Below are positions 57,029 to 64,000 of a DNA stretch of 64,000 nt, piece after piece. A model generated the notes under the pieces. That model was given only the letters and a program-made list of their open reading frames with translations. It was not told the DNA's origin and made no database searches. Within the stretch, counting starts at the first letter, position 1. Each line of letters opens with the position of its first letter. The translations under genes were made by a program, and so were the position numbers. The stretch comes from Paracentrotus lividus (lineage: Eukaryota; Echinodermata; Echinoidea; Camarodonta; Echinidae): the NCBI GenBank assembly GCA_940671915.1, contig CALNVZ010002100.1, positions 8,345,562 to 8,409,561 of the forward strand. The letters run 5' to 3'.

Positions 57029-60000
57029 TAAGACTGAGACATTGATCTTCAAGTAATACAAATAGTTACTTCTCTGAGAGTGACAAACACCCCCCCCCCC
57101 CACAAAAAAACCCAAAAAATATTGAAATGAAAAGAAATTTAAGAAAAGCCAAGTGACTAAGGAATAAAAAAAGGAGATAGGAGTTACATTCTGTCTGTGA
57201 TTGAGTATTCACCTAGAGGTCCTTCGGAGGAGTCATGGAAATAATCTTGTTAATATCAGGAAGGGCAATTCCACAATTGGTAACGTTACATTTCAGCAAT
57301 TTTTTTAAATTGATCTTCCTATTGGCTCAACCATCGAATTTATTTTAGTCCACTCTTGTCCAGTTGCTTTCTATACCCAATTCTCATATGATGGAAGAAT
57401 TAGTATGCATTTAACAAATATTGGAGTCGCTATGGTAACTTAAAGGCGTCGGTTAAGTACACCTCCCTTACGAAAAACAGGACCACGAAAATTCATTGTG
57501 TCTTCAGACAAAAATTTCCTAAAACGTGAAGATACCTCATAACATTTTTGATATCAATTTCTAACTTGTAAGATGTATGTTTTAGCAATATTAGTATCCA
57601 CCATTGCACTCTTCATTTTTAATGAGGACCCCAAATTATGGTCAGGTACGCTTAGCAGTTCGGATAACGTTGCACATTTCAATGCAGATGATTGTATAAA
57701 AGCGAGCGTGGTAAAATATGGTTATCTTCCTTCAAATATTAAGATAAACTTGTGAAATTCATGGCATTTGAATCTTTATCATCTCATTTCGTTTGTATGA
57801 CTGTAGCTCCCACAACTTATTCAACTTAAAAGCCATTTTTAACAAATTTTCTTTGGATTTATATTTTTTAAAAAGGACAGAAATAAAGATTTAACATAAC
57901 TATTTTATTGAGAGCAATTATTCACCGGAATCAGTTATAATGCTTAAAATTGATTATGTTATTAATATCCAAGCCAGCAATGAACTTAATCTTGCTTATT
58001 GTAACTTTCGAAGATAATAAAGATACTTACTCTTCAAACTGATCTTGCAACCTTAATTCCATACTGTCTCTATTTCTCTGTGGCAATTAGAGTTGGATAT
58101 TTTGTATCCCACATGCTTAACATTAAATGTGTGAAGATGTTTTGCTACATGATAGTTTCTGTCTGTATAGACGCATTGCAGGTCCAAATTAAATGATCTC
58201 ATTAAAAATATAGTCATGATTTGTTATATCATAGTTTCTTCTTGACATCTATTTCATGATGGAGCTTTTATATGTTTCCCCCCCCCCATGAGTTGAAAAG
58301 AATTTATAAAGCTAGTTATGTAGAATATACGGTGGGTGTAATGACTGCAGAGAAGTCTTTCTTCTTCTTCTTCTTTTGTTCCTTTAGATTTTGATTCATT
58401 AATATTGTAGTGTAGATATTACAGCACAGTCAATCTCTATAACTTATATAAGATGTTGACGTCGACCAGATTTTTTAACTATTAAGACAATAAGTTCTTT
58501 TTCTTTTTTTTTTTTTTTTTTTGGGGGGAGGGAGTAATGTGTCCAATGCATGCATCATCTTCTTAGGGCATTCGATTACGTAGAAATCACTTTAATGCAA
58601 TGTCTGTTGGGAGCATAGGCGTATTATTGCACTCTTATGAGATGTTTCCGGTGGCCATAGGCGCGCTATATACTGTACAAAGTTCAATGTGAGTGCCCTT
58701 TCTGGCTCAACGGACTCCTTGATCTGCCAAGTAGCGCCTTTGGCTCCAAGCGACGACATCTGTTATGTCCTCCCTATTTTCCAGGCGTATTTGTCCCGAA
58801 TTCAGAAATCACTTGGTGAAATATTTCTATAAGCCTTTTGTTGAGACTAAATGCTATTAGGTTGTGAATTACAGTATTATGTTTGGCTGTAGTGTTTTAC
58901 AACATTGTTTATCGTAGCGCGATCGTGGTGGAATAGTGATGAATATTAGATGGCTATTCAATGTAAAGTACATGTGTGCTTGTCAGACCACTGTGTGATC
59001 TAGGATTTAATGATTTTAACTAATTTCCTCTTGGGTCTATTCACATGTAGATAGTACTTTATATCTAATCCTAAAACCAGTGGATTTAAAATTAACTGAT
59101 CATGTCATGTTTTTCCTTCTTTTATATTTGGATTCAATTCCGATATGTCTCTGATACATGTTACCGGTAAAGGTGGAGTTCACAATGAATTGTGTTCGTC
59201 GTAGTCGGATGTCATGTTTCATATTGATCCGTGTGAACTATTGACCTTTGACCGTGACTTACCTATCCTAATTTTTCAATCAAATATGTTCATGGTGATT
59301 TTATATCAGCTGTTTGATTATATTCAAGGATACTTGATCGATTATCACATACATAGCCATTGGTGCAGTAACGTTCACCTATAAACTGGTGTTCAGGGTT
59401 TTAAGTTTACGAGATTGGTGTAATATTTTTTACGTGCGGCAGTATTGTGATGTTGTTCTGAATTCATGTCGATAAGTATAGGAGGAGAATTTCAAATTTG
59501 ACTTTTATACCTTGCTATTTCTCTCTAGAAATATTAACTTTCATGTTTTGGTTGCGGATGGTCGTACATGGTGTATAAAAGGATTTCTAATTTCAGATTT
59601 TAGGCTAAGCATTTTGTGAGGTTGCATTTGCTTATGAATCAATGAGGGATATAGTACTTGCTCCAATAAATTCAATAGGTATGGCTGATCTAGTATATTT
59701 TTGATAATGACTGAAATAACCTTTTTTCATTTTTGCATAGGAATTTCATAGGAAAACATCTCCAAAGTTCATTTGTAAATTTCAGGCTCTTGTAACGAAG
59801 GGAAAGTATGGAAAATATATTTTTAAGGTATTTTGTGGTGTATTAAATCCAATAGAAAAACAAAAACTAAGAAAATTTGAATTCTAAATTTTGGACTCGT
59901 GTCCTCCTAATCATGGAATTGCCCGGAACATCTTTATATCGGGGTAAAAGAAGACCTGGGACCATCAAAATTGCCATGTGATAGCAGGAATTTTATAATA

Positions 60001-60029
60001 TCAGAACTCATTATTATAACCAGATTCCA
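57029..60029. other. Three kilobases of non-coding DNA
   Basis: No supported exon. It contains C-runs (57087-57100), a CTT microsatellite (58359-58375) and a T/G run (58505-58530). Nothing explains the stretch beyond intron or intergenic DNA. Confidence 0.45.
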
Positions 60030-60445
60030 CTTGTTTGGGTTGATGTTTGATTGTTTTAAAAGGATAGCGAATTTGTGCATTTTCATTCAGTCAATGATGA
60101 TTATCCGTTAGACTCTTGAGGAGGTTTGGTCCAAATACCTCATCAACCATGCTGTCAAAATACAATCTGATACTGAATGATAAAAAGATGATAATTTTGA
60201 CTGATTTTTTTTTTAGAAGAGAAATGTACCAACAAACAATTTTTTTTTTTTTTTTTCATTATCAGTTGATGTCTTAGTGAGCCAGCAGTTGACGTAGAAG
60301 AGCCGATTCTGATTAAGAAACTTGCAGAAATTTGAGGTGAGGTCATGTTTGGGTTATGGACATATCATACCTTTACCTAGAATTGGTGGTTTCACTTTCA
60401 TATCTTCTACTTGTCCGTAATGTTATATTTTGTTTTTTTGTTTAG

Positions 60446-60595
60446 CACAAGTTTTAAGCCAACTGATATTATTAGAGTTAGAATTATTCTGAGTCTTCAA
60501 TATGATGATCCAAATTTCCCTATTGGTCTGAACAACCTTGCTGTCGAACTTGAATCTGATGTTGACTCTTTATTACTTAATCTCATTAACTTCTA
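60446..60595 (+). pseudogene. Open exon-like segment, unit 1 (GLNNLAVELESD)
   Basis: After a TTTGTTTAG acceptor the frame reads SFKPTDIIRVRIILSLQYDD, PNFPIGLNNLAVELESDVDS, LLLNLINF and TAA. The next unit keeps the same frame with mostly conservative changes, unlike the flanking pieces, which hold stops. Status as functional exon or pseudoexon is unresolved; family unrecognised. Confidence 0.4.
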
Positions 60596-61260
60596 AGATA
60601 TTCTTACTCTCTACTATGTTTTTTTTTCTCTCATCAAGTTTCCTTTATTTTCTTAATTTTCCTCCCTTTTCCTTCAAGTTCTAGTGATAGGTATCCCCTC
60701 GTAGATGGAACCAAGTTTATTGATGCAAATGTTCACTAAATCAGTGGATGGAGCTGGGGTCTTCAAACTGGAAGTTCATCATTTCAAACCATTACTAAAG
60801 TTCAGTGGGTAAGACTCAGTCATATACCAAGTCACATTCATGCCAATTAGACTTAATTTGTTTAAATTTGAGGTGCAGACTATTAAAGGTTATTATCGTT
60901 CAGTTAATGATGATTTTCCGTTAGACTCTTGAGGAGGTTTGGTCCAAATACCTCATCAACCATGCTGTCAAAATACAATCTGATACTGAATGATAAAAAA
61001 GATGCCATCTTGGGTGTAAGCTATATTGGAAAAAAAATGTACAAACAAATGATTTCTATTTTTGTTTTTCATTATCAGGTGGTGTCTTAATGAGCCAGCA
61101 GGCGAGGAAGAAGAGATGATTCTGATTAAAAAACTTGCAGAAATTGGAGGTGAGGTCATGTTTGGGTTATGGACGTACAATACCTTTTGCCTAGAATTAG
61201 TGGTTGTCACTTTCATATCTTCAACTTGTCTTTAATATTGACATTTTGTCTTTTTTTTAG

Positions 61261-61411
61261 CAAGAGTTTTAAGCCAAATGATATTATGAGAATTGAAATG
61301 ATTCTGAGTCTACAATATGATGATCCAATTTTCCCTATTGGTCTGAACAACCTTGCTGTCGAACTTGAATCTGATGTTGACTCTATATTACTTAATCTCA
61401 TTAAATTCTAA
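61261..61411 (+). pseudogene. Open exon-like segment, unit 2 (GLNNLAVELESD)
   Basis: After a CTTTTTTTTAG acceptor the frame reads SFKPNDIMRIEMILSLQYDD, PIFPIGLNNLAVELESDVDS, ILLNLIKF and TAA. It lies 814 bp from unit 1. The upstream piece in this unit (61080-61151) has the open reading WCLNEPAGEEEEMILIKKLA, absent from units 1 and 3, but its phase does not join to this segment. Confidence 0.4.
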
Positions 61412-62035
61412 GATATAGTTGCTCTTTAATTTTTTTTTACCCATGAACTTTTCTCCTTTTCCTCGCCTGTCTTTCATATTGTAGGTATAGTCCTTCCTTC
61501 TTATGATGGAACGATACCCAAGAGTTTCACTGTTTGATGGATCGAGCAGAGGTCTTCAAACTGGATTCAAATTCCTGGATTTAAATCATCAACTGGAGTT
61601 CATTTGGTAATCTTGACTCAAATACCAAGTTATTGGAATAAGATTTAATTTAAAACGCAAAGGTCCACTGTTTTTGTTTATTTTTTTTTTCTAGTTGAGA
61701 CTAAGTTTATTTTCATTCAGTTAATGATGATTATCCGTTAGACTCTTGAGGAGGTTTGGTCCAAATACCTCATCAACCATGCTGTCAAAATACAATCTGA
61801 TACTGAATGATAAATTGATGTTGATCACCTTGACTGAATTTTTTTTTAGAAGAGAAATGTATCAACAAACAATTTTATTTTTTGTTTCATTATCAGGTGA
61901 TGTCTTGGTGAGCCAGGAGTCGACGTAGAAGAGCCGATTCCGATTAAGAAACTTGCAGAAAAAGGAGGTGAGATCATGTTTGGATCATGGACATATCGGT
62001 ACCTTTTATGTGGAAGTGAGATCACTAATATGCTT

Positions 62036-62272
62036 TTCAGACTGCAGTTAAAATCCTTAACCCCAGGAAATAGGTAGGGCTAAGGGGGGGCCTTAGTACC
62101 ACCTATTTCCTGGGGTTAAGCTTAGCACGCTTGGGTTTTAGACTGCGTTTTACCAAAGTAGGCTAGCACGGTAAATAGTATGGTACTATCTGGCCCTGCT
62201 AAAAAGCAGGGTTAGCCGGGTAATTGCGGAGTTAGCCGGGCAATTGCGGTGCTAAGAGTTGCAGTCTGAAAC
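62036..62272. mobile_element. Inverted-repeat element interrupting the tandem units
   Basis: Ends TTTCAGACTGCAGTT and GTTGCAGTCTGAAAC are near complements. A perfect 20-bp hairpin, CTTAACCCCAGGAAATAGGT (62056-62075) and its complement (62101-62120), lies near the left end. Repeated GGGTTAGCCGGG and AATTGCGG words fill the right. Superfamily unknown. Confidence 0.6.
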
Positions 62273-62339
62273 CAAACCGTGCTAGGGAAAAGCGGGGCTA
62301 AGCATTAGCCAATCAATGAAAATGTGGTCATGAATATAT

Positions 62340-62945
62340 ATGCATAATTATTCGTAAACTTGATAACACAAGTAAAGAGAAAAACAGTGAATAACATAAG
62401 GAAAAAGAGAAAAACAATGAATAACATAAGGAAAAAAGAGAAAAACAATGAATAACATAAAGAAAGGAAAACAATCCATACATAAGAAGATTAACTGAAT
62501 CAATAAGGAAAGAAGGAAAACAAAGAATGAACATAAGGGAAAAGGGAAAACAGTGAGTATTAAACATCTCGCATAATCGTAAGGAAGAGACCAAACAATG
62601 TAAAACTAAGGAAAGAAGAGAAAATCATATGAATAACATAATGGAGAGCACAAGAGATAAAACAATGAGCTAACATAATGAAAGAGAGATAAAACATATG
62701 AATAACATAAGAGAGAGTAATAAAATACATAAATACATAAGGAAAGATAGAAAAAAACAATGTAATAACATAAGGAAAAGAAGATAATAATAATAATGAA
62801 ATAATAAGGAAAGGTAGAAAGACAATGAAAACATGAGGAAATGGTTAGAAAATCAATGAATAACAATTAAACTTAAGGAAATATTGAAACAAACAAGGTA
62901 ATAATAATGACAAAAAGAAAAACAAAAATGATAACATAAGGAAAA
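62340..62945 (+). repeat. Degenerate ~30-bp A-rich minisatellite
   Basis: Units like AATAACATAAGGAAAAAGAG then AAAAACAATG repeat with growing variation. The minus-strand frames with F/S/L/Y-rich translation are artefacts. Confidence 0.85.
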
Positions 62946-64000
62946 CTAGATGCGAATCCGTTGACATGAACGATTGCGTGCCTGATTGACGCTTTGACTA
63001 AAATATATCAAGGATTATAAAATTAAACGTTTTTCCTGAATATATTGGTCAACGGAAATAGCCTCATCATGTTAGAACAATGCTGCTGTTTAAACGATTG
63101 CGGTTTGATGTCGTTGTTGAGTTTTTTATTCTTTATCGCTATTTTCCTCAAGGCAGTCCATAGTGATCTGAGCCCTCGTTGTTTTCTCGGATTTTCGCGA
63201 TTATGAAGCAAGCTTGGTTAATAAATGGCTACCTACAAAATACAGTGATTTACTCGAAATTTTCTGTGACAACCATATATTATTTTTCGCGTATCAATGG
63301 AAGGCAATTTCAATGCCGAGTATTGTCGATATCAAATTTCAGTAAAGCAAATACTGACGACAATGACGTTAGTGCTTTGTTATACATCATTGAAATTCAG
63401 CTATTTTTTGTCCTTTAACTTTTTGATGACGTTCAATCAATTTTAAAACATTTGGCCAGATAGTTGTTGAACATGTTTTTGATTAATATGCCTGCCAAGT
63501 TATCAAGCGGCCTAGCTAATTGAATTAATTCGCAACTTTTAGGGAATGTTATAAGTTGATTGCCTGGGTATCGATCAATTTTTTACAATTCACACATTTC
63601 TGAGCAATTTGGATCAATGAATCGATTTATATTTTTTTCTTTCACCATTGCTGAACATAGTACATAGTTGAACCTACTTAAATCCAAAAAAAGGTCGGTT
63701 TAACAAGTGCACAACGCAGATGCAGCCTTCTTGGATTTTTAGCCAATTTTGAAACTTTATGAGGGCAGCTATTTGCATTTTGCGTATTTAATTGGGCGTG
63801 AAACATGTGGAGGTGTGTGCATCGTTTATAAAGAATAAACATGCCCTGAAAATTTGAAGCAAAAATGAATTGATTAAGAAAGTTTATAGCATTTTTGCGT
63901 GTTTTTTAGTCACCAAGTTTTTCAATTCATAACGGAGTTGTTTTGAATTGAATTTACATACGAAGATAGAGTTTTGAAATAAAGTTGTTGGATGCATTTG
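62946..64000. other. Non-coding, no recognised feature
   Basis: No exon, repeat array or inverted ends were recognised. The open frames here are short and lack family resemblance. Confidence 0.4.

Larger units (their letters stand above)
60030..62030 (+). repeat. Tandem triplication of an ~815-bp exon-bearing unit
   Basis: The phrase TTAGACTCTTGAGGAGGTTT recurs with spacing 813 and 817 bp (anchored at 60088, 60901 and 61718). Each unit has, in order: that phrase, a splice-flanked piece after CATTATCAG ending AAACTTGCAGAAA and GTGAG, and an open segment after a TTTAG acceptor. A third piece follows, starting near GGTAT and ending GGTAAGACT-like. The third unit is cut off by the inverted-repeat element at 62036. 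Confidence 0.82.

Noticed and set aside
61080..61151. Open piece WCLNEPAGEEEEMILIKKLA as a coding exon
   Set aside because: Its counterparts in the other two tandem units hold stops, and its splice phase does not join to the following open segment. It is kept only as part of the tandem unit description.
62328..62866. Minus-strand hydrophobic ORFs that look like membrane proteins
   Set aside because: They are the complement of an A-rich minisatellite, giving Phe/Ser/Leu/Tyr-rich translations without conserved features.

Overview
This window looks like nuclear DNA of a marine invertebrate deuterostome, most likely an echinoderm such as a sea urchin. Genes are split by GT-AG introns, non-coding sequence is AT-rich and full of small inverted-repeat transposons, the word AGGCCTA is frequent, and one gene is a clear animal MICOS subunit. 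The species assignment is inference. There are two 25-N assembly gaps (11903-11927 and 54512-54536), and the sequence beside them is visibly rough.

Layout: 1-13.5 kb is repeat territory. It forms a roughly symmetrical, about 12.8-kb inverted structure, with ~180-bp arms at 743-920 and 13325-13510. Inside these are oppositely oriented arrays of a 112-bp satellite, a nested TIR transposon, and two inverted copies of a fold-back element. From 14.7 to 17.7 kb lies a four-exon gene for MIC13/QIL1 (mitochondrial cristae organisation). From 18.7 to 30.2 kb are a hAT-type element with a perfect 8-bp target duplication, a Harbinger-like element, minisatellites, a decayed Tc1 transposon with long inverted arms, and MITEs. 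Two candidate 5' leader exons of the next gene also lie here.

The centrepiece is 30753-45854. Two huge exons are separated by a 600-bp phase-1 intron whose splice junction keeps frame exactly, giving a predicted 4833-residue protein. Its N-terminus is a long acidic array of 12-residue repeats. Then come a basic NLS-bearing segment and a Val/Thr/Pro-rich repeat zone. The core holds about 17 BEN or BEN-like modules, two of them canonical, and the tail has a Ser/Pro hexapeptide array and an acidic end. BEN domains are known DNA- and chromatin-binding modules, so a nuclear scaffold or repressor role is inferred. I know of no described protein with this many BEN modules.

From 45.9 to 51.4 kb is its probable 3' UTR and flank, with MITEs and a 39-bp minisatellite. 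At 51.7 kb a coding exon starts an unrecognised gene. From 52.5 to 55.6 kb are fold-back elements built from a GTCGGTCTCGTGG word array; an 0.8-kb near-identical duplication abuts the gap there and is probably an assembly artefact. From 56.5 to 62.0 kb are decayed exon-like pieces, including a tandem triplication of an ~815-bp unit. It carries an open, conserved GLNNLAVELESD segment. The last 2 kb holds a minisatellite and featureless DNA.
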